DNA of 64,000 bases from Cryptomeria japonica (GCF_030272615.1 NC_081405.1:608828677-608892676); one strand, 5' to 3'. Positions 12,129 to 24,743 are shown, numbered from the stretch's first letter. The notes: generated by a model from the letters alone, not told the origin. Numbers and translations are program-made.

Positions 12129-12410
12129 AAAGACAATAAACTTTCAAGATAGAATTCTACGGTTAGTCAAAAAAAATGTAGCTTCTTTAATGTGCCTATG
12201 CCTCTATTAATCCATAGTTGTTCTCATTAGAGAGCTACGGAGTTGTAGTTGAAATATTCCTTTAGAAATAAACTGTAGTTTCATAAATTCATTTTCATTT
12301 TAGCGTGAAGAATAAGATAATATTAAAGTACTAAAAGTTTATTTAAGTAGACTACCTTGATATGAAGTTTCAGGTCATTCTGCAAATTCGCTCGCTGCTT
12401 ACCATGATAG
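12129..12410. other. Upstream region of TIR gene 1
   Basis: AT-rich sequence with no clear TATA box. One TTGAC motif lies at 12418-12422, just past its end. A minus-strand stop blocks any long frame. Confidence 0.35.
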
Positions 12411-12488
12411 ATTGTAATTGACAACAATCCTTTTGCCAAATTAAAAAGGTCTTCAGTTTTCCACTCGAAGACAAGACAGGAAACTAAA

Positions 12489-13819
12489 TACGATGTATTT
12501 ATAAATCATCGCGGAATGGACGTCAAGGATACAATTGCTAGTCTAGTCTACCACAACCTCTCTAACAGAAAACTCAAGGTCTTTCTTGACAATAAAGAAA
12601 TGGAACACGGTGAAGTTAAACCCCAAAAAATTTACCAAGCTATTACTACAGCATCTGTTCACATAGCGATTTTTTCAGAAAATTATGCAGAATCTAATTT
12701 GTGTTTGAGAGAGCTTTGTTTAATGGAGGAAAGTGAGGCTCCCATTATCCCCATATTTTGTGGAGTTCAACCTAGCGACTTGAGGATAAAAACTGAAAAT
12801 GAAGTCGGAGCTTATTCAAAATCTTTCCAGAAACTCCATCAGACAATCAATAGTGAGTCTATTGAGAAATGGAGAGCCACACTCCACAGGGTTTCTTATA
12901 GACTTGAGTTTAAATTTGAAGGGTAAAAGTCCAATGATTCTTCAACCTTGCTTAGCTATTTAGAAAACATTTACTTACTACTATAATGGAGATTTGGCTG
13001 TAACCTATAATGTTGGTCTTTTAGGGAGTATGGAATGCTGTTGGAGAAGATCGCAGCTTCTGTATGAAGCGTATCAAGAATACCCGGAAATGGGAGGTCA
13101 GCGTTTCTCTTCATTTGTTCTATGTTTGGTTAGTGTACCATTTCCTGTGGGTTTGCCCTTTTTGTTATAATTTTGTCATTTGTAAAGTCTTCGTATCCTA
13201 ATAATTGTCTGTTGTAAGAAATATACTTTTTGAAACCCACTGAAGATATTGCTTTCCATTTCTTCGTGGGCCTGCTATTGTTTAGTTTTTATTTTTGGAG
13301 CAAAACATGAGATGAACATCTTTCATGCAGGGTGAGGATGCAGTGCTGCATAGGCACAAAAGAAGCCGTTTGGAGGTGGATAGCGAGAGGAAAGCGATTG
13401 GTGGGATTGATTGTCCAATGGGGCAGTCGTCTTGTGCACTTCAAGTTTCTTCTGAAAATGTTGTGAGTGATCTTGTAAGCAAGATGGAGCCAGGAAAACG
13501 GTATCGCATCCAAGAAATTGGTAGCTCTTATGGAAATCAAATTGAATTTGTATTCCATAGAGATTTATCACCATATTGTAACGTAGGACATAACGATATT
13601 TTTCCATTTCAAATTCTAGAGTCTAAGAGATCTATACCTTCTGAAAACTTGCCTAATCCCCAGTTTGTTGACCCTGGAATTCAGAAAGTTGATCAATTGC
13701 ATAGAGTGAAAAATTTGGAAGCAAACACTATAAGTGGTAAGGAAGGAACTCTTAACAAGGGATTAGTACAGGTTACGAGGTGGAGGTTTGGGTTCAGTAA
13801 GTTTTGGAAACTCGTATGA
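12489..13819 (+). CDS. TIR-domain immune-receptor-like gene 1 with unknown C-terminal exon; 5' end damaged
   Basis: Exon 1 encodes a TIR domain. Strand A is YDVFINHRG (12489-12515). A conserved CLREL follows with the Glu that is the catalytic NADase residue in plant TIRs, although the preceding Trp is Leu. IPIFCGVQPSDLR and an EKWRATL helix complete the domain. The frame is open from 12411 but has no ATG before 12516, inside the domain, so the start is lost or lies in an upstream exon (a possible acceptor AG is at 12455-12456). Exon 1 ends at 12922 before GTAAAAG. Exon 2 begins at 13025 after TTTTAG and adds GEYGMLLEKIAAS. Using the donor GTATGA at 13062 keeps frame into exon 3 (13331-13819). 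Using the later donor at 13097 meets a TGA at 13065. Exon 3 is open for 162 codons, contains a basic HKRSRLEVDSERK stretch and matches nothing I recognise. Intron position and phase equal those of the gene at 48.7 kb. There is no NB-ARC or LRR. It could be a gene or a recent pseudogene. Confidence 0.6.
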
Positions 13820-13905
13820 AGGAATGAGAAGTTCATGAAATGTGTTAAAGGAGGAGCATCATCACAGAGAAGGCTAACCTTGTTTTTTCGCTGATTCGTT
13901 CCCAA

Positions 13906-14780
13906 GTTATATTTTCTTGCATTGGCCTATGTTTATAGGATTACTCATCTATTGTTGATTTTGACCGAAAGATCTGTTAACTTGAATATCACTGGTTTGG
14001 CTTTGCTCCATGACTTTACTGTGGCATCTATCTATTTTGTAAACTTTATATATCAATAAGAAACTGCACCTTTTAAACAATGTCAATTAAATGTACGATT
14101 GTAAACAAATAAGATTAATATGCTAGCTTACAATGACATTCCTTAGACTAGATCCATTTTCCCTACATGTCCATTACCCACCAAATATTTTCAATTACGT
14201 GGATGATTTTACCTATGATTTTGCGTCTTACAACCCATAGACAATAAAGGGTGATATTGGATGACCATAGATGATTTTTTTTTGAAACAAATCCGATGTG
14301 CTCCTTGAGCTTATCAAGAGTATGCATCAAGCTTTTTTAATTGATCATAATATTACTGTTGGTTTTCACAATACCGACTAAGAGTGGGAACTTGTTGAGA
14401 AAAATGAACTCATTGAGTCATATAAAATTGTAGTATAAATTAGTTGCAAATAAAAAAGATGGGTTACAAAATATAATAACAATTAATAAGATAAATATTT
14501 AGGTGATAAAATCTTAACAATATGTGAAAAAAACATCTACAAGTTAAAGTATTGGCATGCTTATTATTCAAGAATAATTACCATCTTCACATAAGTATTG
14601 ATATTACAAATTAATTTGACATTATAGGTTATAAAGATATTTAATATTCCACATAACAATTATCATTAATCTTATCTTAAAAAGGTAGAATTTTCTCTTA
14701 ACAAAAAAATAAAATAAAATTTAGGATAATTTTTTGTTCTATGTTGTCATAATCCAACAATCTTCATGTTGGAAAAAATG
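13906..14780. other. Intergenic DNA downstream of TIR gene 1
   Basis: AT-rich, no supported gene. Near 14050, ATATCAATAAGAAAC could serve as a weak polyadenylation signal for the TIR gene. Confidence 0.4.
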
Positions 14781-14789
14781 TATGTGGTA

Positions 14790-15120
14790 CTTTCCTATGC
14801 CCATTCATCACCTTTTCTGCAGCTCAAGAGAAGCCAAACTCTAGCTCAACTTCTCTATTAATACTAGTTTTCTAAACATGTATGCACAATTTTTTTGCAT
14901 ATGAATTTTCTAAAGAGCTACTACTTCACCTCCATCAATAGTCTATCTTATAAAAATACATGTACCTCCATATGCTTGGTCTTACTATGATAAGTTAGCT
15001 TTTTAGCCACATGGATATCACTTTATCTATCACAAAATACATTCACCTTGTCCTACAACCTTGAAATTCTCCACCTCAAATTTTCCCCTAAAATCCTTCA
15101 ATAATTGATACTACAAAGTA
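14790..15120 (-). pseudogene. Ty1/copia RNase H relic
   Basis: The minus strand from about 15058 reads VNVFCD, then after one stop SDIHVAKKLTYHSKTKHMEV near 15020-14960, then MEVK. This is the C-terminal part of copia RNase H, where the Asp of FCD and the KTKH segment are conserved. It is broken by several stops and lies alone, with no LTR or RT recognised nearby. It is a small dead fragment. Confidence 0.65.
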
Positions 15121-15690
15121 AGCACATGATTTTAACATAGTCACTTGAAAAATAAAGGATTTGATACCACCTTTTGAGAAAGGAAAAATTCATAGAATTT
15201 GAAGATCAAAAAACATTAAAAAAAATAACATAGAAGTTAATGCAACACACATAATACCTTTATCTAAAACCATTCTTTCTCATTAGATAAAGCTTTATTA
15301 GAGTGTACCTTAACTCCACTTGATTTATCCTTTGATGTGTGAAATATGATTTCTTATGAAAGTAACAACAAGATGATTGAATTGAGATAATGAATGAGAA
15401 AATGAATACTATGAGAGTATGATAGTATAAAACCAATAGATATTGAATAGCATAACATTAGAATAAGAGAATCTTAGATTTAAAATGTAACAACATAATG
15501 TTAGCATAAGAATGGATATTTAAATGGGATAGAAGGCCTATAATTTATATAATTTCTAAGAGGCAAAACAATGCCCTATATGGATTAGTTGATGGATGGA
15601 CATGATTAATAGAAGATTAGGGTTTTTTATTAGAGTTGTGACCATATGGTAAGTATCATGTAAAGTACAAGGGATAGGATTAGGATCTTC
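15121..15690. other. Intergenic DNA
   Basis: AT-rich sequence with no supported feature up to the start of the duplicated gag-protease fragment. Confidence 0.4.
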
Positions 15691-17430
15691 ATTGGGGCAT
15701 ATTGTTATGTGAAAGGTTTATATTTGAAGATATAGTATACAAATAATGGATGACATGCAAAGGTATTTTGAGATTAACATCCTTAAACATGCAAATGGAT
15801 AAATGTGGGGGAAGTAATTGTTACATAATGGAAAGTTCAGATTGTGATATATAGATGATACTAGTGATGGTGAATTCGAGGTACTAGAAGTTGCAGAAAG
15901 AGTAGATGATAAAGAAAAAAAAATCGTATGGGTGTTATCAAAGTTGGCCAGCAAGCCAAGAATGGATCCACAAAACTACAATAGGATTATAAATCAAGAA
16001 GAATGCATTGACTTGATTTTCAACATTGATAGAAATTTTTATTGAAAGCCATAGAAGATTGAATGAAGGTAAAGTATTCTTGTACAAGTTTGAAGGAACA
16101 GATGTCCTTATGGTAGAATCAATTACAAATTAAAAGACAAATAAAATGTAAGGAGAAGGTAAAGTCATGAGATAGAATGGTAACTAAATTGAAAGACAAT
16201 TTTTTTCTATTTGATTATCATATAAATTTATTTAAGAATTTACAAATTTTAACATAGAAAAATCCATTATTATGGAGTACACTGAACAATTTTACGTGGT
16301 TGGCATATGAGCTCGATATGTTAAAGATGATGAGGATAAGGTATCAATTTATGTGAATTTTATAAAAAATTTAAATCAAAATAAACTTATCTCTCAAGGT
16401 AGAAGACAAATTAGCAAGGAAACAATGGGGTAAGCTCAAAAGTTGAAAGAAAACCTTAAGAGGTAGAGAACAAACAAATAGTGGAGGAGGACATCCAACA
16501 AAAGAAGGAGAATCATGTTGTTAACAAAGTATATTTCAAGTCCAATTACAAGACGAAGAGGATATTTCTCAATAGAAAGATGAATATTTAGGAGGAAGAG
16601 GAGATTATGTAAGAGGAAGAGGATTTTTAGGAATATGCAAGTTAATCATGTAGAATTTTTTCATAGGGATTTTTAGTGTCATTAGCTACAAGAATGTGGA
16701 AAGACTTTTAATTTAGAAGGAATTTTCTATAGAATAGGATGAAATAAAATTAGATTTTATGAAAGGAGAAAATTTGATGCAAAAAAAAGTACTTGTAAAG
16801 TTAGAGAAATAACAAAAAGGGCCACCACAAAGGAAAGTTTTGTTCAATACTAGCTGAAAATTAGGAGGAAAGTATGAGAAAATAATTATAGAAAGTGTTA
16901 GTACTAATAATTTGGTGTCACAAGAAATGGTAGAAAAGATGAAATTGGATTAAAAAGAGCATACGACTCCATATAAAGTTACCTGGTTTCAAAAGGGTAT
17001 CAACTTATTGTACTTGAATAATGTTTCATAAATTTTCAAATTGATAATAATAGAAATGATCTATTGTGTGATGCTTGATGCATATAGATACTTTCTATAT
17101 CCTATGGTGATGACCACGGTAATAGGATTGAAAAGATATGAAAGAGAATGGAAAAACAATTATTATCATAATCAAGGATTAATAGCAAGTGTACTAATAA
17201 TATAGTAAAATACAATTAGGAGGGAGTGGGAAACAATACATAGGTATGTATAATCTCTAAAAAATTATTTTTGAACAAATTAAAAATAAACATGTTATGC
17301 ATTTATTTATTTACTAATAAAATTTAATTTTATAAAATCACAATATGAAATACATCATATTTATAAATTGGTACAATTACAAAACCATGGTACTTTCTCA
17401 TAGTCTTGACTTGGGAAACTCAAACTATTT
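15691..17430 (+). mobile_element. Ty3/gypsy gag-protease relic, tandem copy 1
   Basis: A decayed plus-strand fragment of a Ty3/gypsy polyprotein. Early gag gives MDPQNYNRI near 15962. The capsid region gives MEYTEQFYVVGI, ARYVKDDEDKVSIYVNF near 16270-16360. The protease region near 16860-16970 gives KLGGKYEKIIIESVSTNNLV, then SQEMVEKMKLD, where the family has an Asp-Ser/Thr-Gly triad; here it reads ESV, so the active site is lost. Stops and frameshifts interrupt it throughout. The whole unit is repeated directly at 17431, with the start ATTGGGGCATATTGTTATG in both. No LTRs, RT or integrase accompany it. Confidence 0.75.
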
Positions 17431-18666
17431 ATTGGGGCATATTGTTATGCGAAAGGTTTATATTTGAAGATATGGTATACAAATAATGTATGACATGCAA
17501 AGGTATTTTGGGATTTACATCCTTAAACATGCAAATGGATAAATGCGGGGGAAGTAATTGTCACATGATTGAAATTTTAGATTGTGATATATAGAGGATA
17601 CTAGTGATGGTGAAGTCGAGGTACTAAAAGTTGCAGAAAGAGTTGATGAAAAAGAAGAAAAATTCCTATCGGTGTTATTAAAGTTGGGCAGCAAGCCAAG
17701 AATGGATCCACAAAACTACAATAGGATTGTAAATAAAAAAGAACACATTGACTTAATTTTCAACATGGATAGAATTTTTTATTGAAAACCATAGAAGATT
17801 GAATGAAGGTAAAGCATTCTTGTACAAGTTTGAAAGAACATATGTCCTTATGGAAGGATTGATTGGAAATTAAAAGACAAATGCAATGTAAGGAGAAGGT
17901 AAAGTCATGAGGTAAAATGGTAACTAAATTGAAAGCAAAATTTTTCTATTTGATTATCATAGAAATTTATTTAAGAATTTACAAACTTTAACATAGAAAG
18001 TCCATTATTATGGAGTACACTGAACAATTTTACATGGTTGGCATATGAGCTAGATATGTTAAAGATGATGAGGATAAGGTGTCAATTTATGTGAATTTAA
18101 TATAAATTTTAATTCAAAATAAACTTCTCTCAAGGTAGAAGACAAATTAACAAGGAAACAATGGGGTAACCTCAAAAGTTGAAAGAAAACCTTAAGAGGT
18201 ATAGGACAAACAAATAGTGGAGGAGGACATCCAACAAAATAAGGACAATCATGTTGTTAACAAAGTACTAGTTCAAGCCCAATTACAAGACAAAGAGGAT
18301 ATTTCTCAATAGAGATATGAGTATTTAGGAGGAATACGAGATTATGTAAGAGGAAGAGGATTTTTAGGAATATGCAAGTCAATCATGTAGAATTTTTTCA
18401 TAGGGTTTTTTAGTGTCATTAGCCTAAAGAATGTGGAAAGACTAATAATTTAGAAGGAATTTTTCTATAGAATAGGATGATAAAAAATTAGATTCTAAGA
18501 AAGGAGAAAATTTGATGCAAAAAATAGTACTTTTAAAGTTAGAGAAATAACAACAAGAGACACCAAAAAGGAAAGGTTTGTTCAAAACTAGTTGAAAATC
18601 AAGAGGAAATTATGAGAAAATAATTATAGAAAGTGTTAGCACTAATAATTTGGTGTCACAGGAAAT

Positions 18667-19103
18667 AATCATTAGAACCAATATTGGTCAAGAATCATTA
18701 GAACTGAGGATGGCGTGCGTGTGGGGGTTCCTGAGCTGCCAAGCTAGGGTTTCGTGGCCCTAGCTCGCATGTGGGGTGGTTGCACGTGCGGTGGGGAAGG
18801 GTGTTGCAGGGGGTTGGGGGTGCTCAGTGGCTGCGAGGGTGGTGTTGGGTGCAGAGGGGGTTGTGGGGGTTTTGGGGGGTGGGGCTTTGGCTGCATGGGT
18901 GCAGGGTTGAGGTTGCACGGGGGTGGGTGTAGGCTGCGCGGAGGTGGGTTTCGGGCTGCTAAGGTTTTCTTCCCATGGGTCTGGGGTGTCAGCAGGCCCT
19001 CCTTTCAGTGGTGAGGGAGAGAGGGTGCTTCGGTAGCAATGTTTCCTTGTGTGGCCCCTTTGGGGTGGGGTGCGTGGTCATTGTTTTTATTTTTGCTATT
19101 CGG
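18667..19103 (+). promoter_or_regulatory. LINE 5' leader, G-rich
   Basis: Leader before ORF1. It begins with a short internal repeat (AATCATTAGAAC twice) and then becomes extremely G-rich on the sense strand. At 18856-18884 four runs of four to six G are separated by loops of 4, 4 and 1 bases, a textbook G-quadruplex pattern. LINE promoters normally lie in this leader, but no specific promoter element can be recognised. The cysteine/glycine-rich frame across it is a composition effect. Confidence 0.6.
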
Positions 19104-20462
19104 ATGGCATCACTTGGTGGTGTGGCATCGCTGGATGTGTCAACTATGAATTTTTGGGCTGTGGTGGGCTCAAAACCCCCACCTCAGAGTATGAAGACTT
19201 TCAACAATAATCTCTTTTCATCTGATTCTGGGAATGGGAGTGCTAGCAGTTCTCGCATTTTGAAGATTAATGGATGTTTGGAGAGATGCAACGAGAGGCC
19301 AAAGTTGGTCATTCCTCCTTAGATGATAGCTGAAGACGTTGAGTATTTTTCAAAGCACTCCCTTTATTGCAAGTTTTTGGGAATGAGGGTATCCTTGCAG
19401 TTTTTGGAAAACTGGGCACAAAGGACTTGGGTACCGGAAGGAGAAATGGAGATTATGTTGTTAGCGAATAACTATTTCATGGTTACTTTCAACTACATGG
19501 AGATCGTCATAGGGTATTTGAAGGAGGCCCATATTTTTACAACCAAGTGGGTTTCTTCATCAAACCTTGGTATGCAGGGTTTAATCCTTCGGAGGAGCTC
19601 CCAAATAGGGTTCCAGTGTGGGTTCGGCTACCACATTTTCCTTTGGAATGTTGTCGAGAGGACGTGCTACGGATGCTTGCTACTCTATTAGGGAGGCCAG
19701 TGGGATCTTCAATGCAAACCCTAGGGAGAAAGGTAATGACCTTCGCGCACATTTGTGTTGAAATTGATCTCATTAAACCATTGCCAGATGCTATAGATAT
19801 GTGCCTAGGTTCTTATTCTTGGACTCAGCAGTTAGATTATGAGACTCTCCCATTTCGGTGTCGTCTGTGTCATGAGTATGGTCATTTACAATGTAAATGT
19901 CCTAGATATAAACCAGCAGTGCATCAATCTCAACAGTCGGACCCAAGCCCAGATAGGGTTGAGAAAGGGAAAGCTGCCATGTCGGTCGAGGTTGAGGGTA
20001 CTGATAGTTTTGTTGCAGTTAAGACAAAAAACAAGAATCAAGGACAAAAGAGGCCCTTTCAGGAGAGACAGGGGGAGAATTCCTTCAATAGATTCGAGGT
20101 TCAAGATGATCTTAGCCACCAGGAAGTTAATCCGGGGTTTATCCCTCTGGATCAAGGTACACTAAGGGAGGCACCAAAAAGTGTAATTGAGGACTCTACC
20201 CACTCTTGGGTTGGAAGAGAATATGGTTGAGGGGAAGGGTTCTCCATTAGCTTTGAATTTGGACTTGACTGGGGGGAAAAGTAACAAGTCCTCCGCCCTC
20301 TTGGGTCTGCATCAGAAAGATATTAAGAAAAGTGCTTTAGAGAAGAGCTCAAAGGCTGGCAGAAAAAAGGATCTGGATAAGATCAAATTGATGGGGGAGA
20401 ACTTGGTTGAGTCAGGGTTAGTAAAGACCTTGGATACGCATTTTTTGAATCCCCCTAAATGA
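19104..20462 (+). pseudogene. LINE ORF1 (DUF4283 and CCHC zinc knuckle), broken
   Basis: Likely start ATG 19104 (MASLGGVASLDV, then NFWAVVGS). After a TAG at 19320 the DUF4283 domain begins with EDVEYFSKHSLYCKFLG. A one-base deletion near 19505 shifts the frame just before GGPYFYNQVGFFIKPW. The domain goes on through VPVWVRLPHFPLE to YETLPFRCRLC and a CX2CX4HX4C zinc knuckle (CRLCHEYGHLQCKC, 19859-19900). A second shift near 20215-20228 returns to the first frame, which ends in a Lys-rich tail at TGA 20460-20462. ORF1 proteins of this kind bind element RNA in the retrotransposition particle. The stop overlaps the ATG of ORF2 as ATGA, a natural arrangement in such elements. Confidence 0.88.
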
Positions 20463-23400
20463 TTGTTCTTTCATAGAATGTGAGGGGCTTGAACAGTGGC
20501 CCTAGACAAAAAGCTGTTCGGGATTTGACTAGGAACCATTTACCAAATGTCCTATTTTTACAAGAAACTAAAATCTCAATGGAAAGTATGATGGGTCTAG
20601 TGCCAAAGCTATGGGGGAGAGGTGAGTGTCAGTGTGTTGGGGCAGCTGGATCTTCAGGAGAGGTGGCATGTCTTTGGAACCCCTCAAGATTTCACCCGGT
20701 CTGGTGGGTTGCTTCCAGATCTTCTTTATCTGGGGTCCTTTCTAGTCTTGAGACTAGGGAACCCATCTTGTTTTCTAACATCTATGCCCCTACAGAGTTT
20801 CAGGTTAAGCAAAACCTATGGTCCCATATTTCTTGTATGCGAAGGCTGGCCCCTTTTCATCCTTGGATTATGGCAGGTGACTTTAATGCCATCCTTGAGT
20901 TGAGTGAAAAGAAAGGGGGTGTCATGCGATTGGAACCCTCTTCTATCTTGTTCCAGGATAATATATCTGTGCTGCAGCTAGTTGACATTAAGCCTAGCAA
21001 TTGTTTGTTCACCTGGAACAATAGGAGGCTGGGAGAGTATTGGATTGTAGAGAGGCTAGACTATTTTTTGGTCTCTAGGTTTTGGATTGGTGGAGGGTGG
21101 TCCACTAGCTCCGAGATTCTCGACTGGAGAGGGTCAGATCACTGACCCATCAAGCTGGTTTCTTCTTTGGCTCATGTAGCTCACTCTCCTTCTTTCAAAT
21201 TTCAACTTATGTGGCTTCAGGATCCCTCCCTTCAGGCCCTTGTTGCGGAGTGGTGGAGGAGGGGGAAGCCACCCTTTGGCACTGCCATGTACTCTTTTGC
21301 CAAGCATCTTCAATTTATTAAGTATCATCTTAATCAGTGGAACCGCTAGGGCTCAAGGAATATTTTTCATGCGAAGAAGGTTGCTCAACTGGTGTTGAAT
21401 GCGATCACCAGCGAAATCAGAGAGCAAGGCATGTCTGAGGAGCTACTTAGGGACAAGGAAAGGGTTGTCAAGGTGGTCGAGGAATGGGAGCTTCATGAAG
21501 AAATATACTGGAAGCAGAGAGCTCGTATTGATTGGCTAAAGGAGGGGGACAAGAACACTGCTTTCTTCTTCAACTCAGTAAAAGCAAGAAGACATGGTAA
21601 CTCTATCCTTGTTCTGGTCAACGATAGAGGTGAGCAGTGTTGTCCTTGCAGGAGATCTCTAGGGAGTCGTTACACTTCTTTCAAGCCCAATTTAGGGAGG
21701 ACCCCCTGAGGGATTCAGTGGTGGAGGATCAGGTTCTTAATTGAATTCCATCTCTGGTCATGGGGGAGATGAATGAGAAGCTTTTGTGTCCTATCTTATT
21801 GGAAGATCTAGAAAGGACTGTCTTTCACATGAGGAAAGGAAAAGCTCCTGGCCAGGATGGGTTCCCGGTGGAATTCTTTCAAGAGTTCTGGGATATTATC
21901 AAACTAGATTTATTGGAGGTGATCTAGGAGTCCCAGAGGAACAAGCAGATGCTTAGGGCTTTGAATGCAACTTTAATTTCTCTTATCCCCAAGTGTGAAG
22001 GGGCCGACCAGTTAGGTTAGTTCCACCCTATCTCTCTTTGCAATGTAATTTATAAGATCATGTCCAAGCTTATTGCAGAGAGATTGAAGAAGTGCTTGGG
22101 GAATGTCATCTCAGAGGAGCAAAGTTGTTTTGTGGAAGGTTGCCAAATCCTGGATGGTGTGGTCATTGCTACAGAGACCATTCATTCCATGGCTTCATCC
22201 AAGGAAAAAGCTATGTTTATCAAGCTGGATATGGCTAAGGCGTACGATAGAGTCCAGTGGTCCTTCCTTTAGAAGATCCTCAGGGCCTTTGGTTTTGCTA
22301 ATGAGTGGGTTCAGTGGGTTATGAGCTGTGTTACGACTACTTCTTTCTCTATGCTTATTAATGGAGACCATACTAAGCTGTTTGGTGCTTCCAGGGGTCT
22401 TCGCCAGGGGGACCCTCTCTCACCTTATTTATTCATTCTGTTGGCTGAGGGGTTAGGGAGGCTGACTAAGTAGAATGTGGTGTTGGGTATTAGTCAGGGT
22501 TGGAGATGGGGTAATGACCTGTAGCCACAGTCACATTTGCAGTTTGTGGATGACATAGCCCTTATGGGGCTGGCTAGGGTTAGAGAAGCTACTAATCTGT
22601 AGAAGGCCCTAAATGTTTATCTTGAGGCCTTGGGCAAGTTGATCAATGAGAATAAATCTTCTATCATCTTCTTCAACACTCCTGAAGCTATTCAAAGGAG
22701 GATTGCACTTATATTAAGATTCCAAGTTGGTTCCCTACCCTTGATCTACTTGGGTATCCCTATTTCTCCTGGCAAACCTCCTAGGGAGTCTTGGCAGGGC
22801 ATTCTTGATAAATTCCACCCAAAGGTTGATCACTGGACTCACAGATGACTTTCCTTTGCTGGGAGGGTTCAACTAATTCAGTTGGTGGTTTAGGCTCTTC
22901 CGATCTATCGATGTATGCTTCATGTGGCTCCTAAGTGGTTCTTGAAGGGATTGGATTCTCTGGCTAGGCAATTCTTATGGGCAGGCAATCTTTCCTCATC
23001 CAAATGGAGTCTAGTTAATTGGAACTTAGTGTGCACCTCGAAGCAGTCGAGGGGACTTGGTCTAAGGAAATCTATTCTTTTTGGGGAAGCATTGGCTACT
23101 AAATTGTATTGGAGGTGGTGTGTGGAATAGGATCATGGCTGGGCTAGGATTTTGGCCAACAAATATATGACGAGGATCCCGATGGAGGAAATCCCTAGGT
23201 ATCCGCTTGAGGGAAAGGGCTCTTCAATTTGGGTCACTGTCAAGAGGGGGGCTTCTCTCATTAAGTTTGGGCTTTTTTGGATTTGTAGAAGGGGGGAAGA
23301 GGTCCTTTTTTGGAACGATTCGTGGGATGGTTATCCTCCAATCCTTGATCGGTTCCCTCATCTTGGAAATTTGAGCCAAATGTTTTTGGAGGCGGTTTGG

Positions 23401-24743
23401 TCAAGGGTGAGTGACTTTAAGGCTGCTTATAGGTGTGGTAGGCTGGATTTGGAGTGGTGGAAAGCTCCTAATGAGTGGCCGGTTGCTGGGATGGAGGATG
23501 AGTGTGCAAAGTTGCAGGGCATTCTGGTGAGTAGACACTGCAGCTTCCTCAAGGGAAGGGATGGGCTTGCTTGGTCTCCAAATCCTAAGGGAGTTTTTAC
23601 GGTAGCTAGTGGATACCGGGAATTGTTGAACCGAGGTTTGGAGGAAGGGGGGTGAACTAGTGGAAATAGGTGTGGAATAAGGTTTCCTGGACGAAGTGTA
23701 ACTATTTTGCTTGGACCTTGGCTCTGAATAAATGTCTAACCTAGGATAATATCCGCAAGCGAGGATTCTTTGGGCCTTCTATTTGTGTTATGTGTGGTAA
23801 TGGGGAGGAAGATTCCTCACACTTGTTCTTCAAATGTCCCTTCTCAATGCTTATTTGGCATTATTAGTGGGGAGTGTGGATGCATCTGTGTGTCCATGCG
23901 GATTCTCTGGTGGAGTTCTGGAGCAGTTTGGACAGACCTCCTATCATGTCTTCCTTCCTCCAGACTGTCTGGTATATCGGGCCCATCTTCATTCTGTGGC
24001 AGATTTGGCTCGAGAGGAATAGAAGGATCTTTCGTGAGGTCAGAATGTTTATTCAGCAGGTTTGGAATAGGACCATGGCCATGATCCGGGAGTTTGTGGA
24101 AGCTAAATTTGAGGTGAACCTTTTGTTGAATAGAGATGAGGCAGACATTGTGAGTAGGTTTGGCTTGCAAGAGCTAACTCCAGCCTTAACTTGTGTTAGG
24201 CAAGGTAGAAGGGCTTCAAAGAAGGTTCAAAGGGTGGGAAAGTGGATACCCCCTCAGGATGGGATTATCAAGATTAACACTAATGGCTCATCTAGGGGTA
24301 ACCCTGGCCCAATTGGTGTTGGGGGTGTAGGTAGGAATAGCAGGGGGGAGGTTGTTTTCCTTTTTTTGGTTCATAAAGGGAAGCACTCTATTAATTGTAT
24401 GGAGGGATTTGCAATTCTCTAAGCCCTTGAACGGGCTTGGGAGCAGGGTCATAAGCAAGCGATTTGTGAATCACAAATTATTGTTAACTTGTTGAATGAG
24501 TAGAAGGATAGTGGGATTCAGTGGCAGTTGGTAGGGATTGTTCAGCAGATTCTCCATATTAGCTCTTTAATGGAGCAGGTGGCCTTTATCCACATCCCTA
24601 GAGAATGGAATAGAAGAGCAGATTGTCTGGCAAAGTGGGCCTTAGAACATGGTAGTGATTGGAAGGTTGAAAGTTGGGAGCATCTTTCTGAGGATCAATC
24701 TCAGGAATTGTAGAAGATTTTTACTGAGGAAATGGAGGGTTAG
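20459..24743 (+). pseudogene. LINE ORF2 (endonuclease, reverse transcriptase, RNase H), broken
   Basis: ATG at 20459 overlaps the ORF1 stop. The apurinic-type endonuclease covers 20480-21150 (NVRGLNSG, FLQETKI, AGDFNAIL, RGSDH). RT covers about 21840-22850, with GKAPGQDGFP, KLDMAKAYDRV, GLRQGDPLSPYLF and the catalytic block reading FVDD at 22543-22554. A zinc motif (CVMCGNGEED, then HLFFKCP) lies near 23786-23840. RNase H runs about 24270-24690, with INTNGSSRGNPGP, MEGFAIL and HIPREWNRRADCLAKWA. Its first catalytic Asp is Asn (24282-24284). The frame shifts near 21640 and again in a run of G at 23647-23653. In the composite frame I count 20 internal stops, 16 of them TAG. The protein would nick the target and copy element RNA there; this copy is dead. 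Confidence 0.92.

Noticed and set aside
15691-17430. Tandem 1.74-kb units read as LTRs of one element
   Set aside because: The copies abut with no interior, contain gag and protease coding sequence, and lack primer site and purine tract at the edges.
18754-19014. Cys/Gly-rich 86-codon frame
   Set aside because: It lies in the G-rich LINE leader; its composition follows from the G runs and it resembles no protein family.
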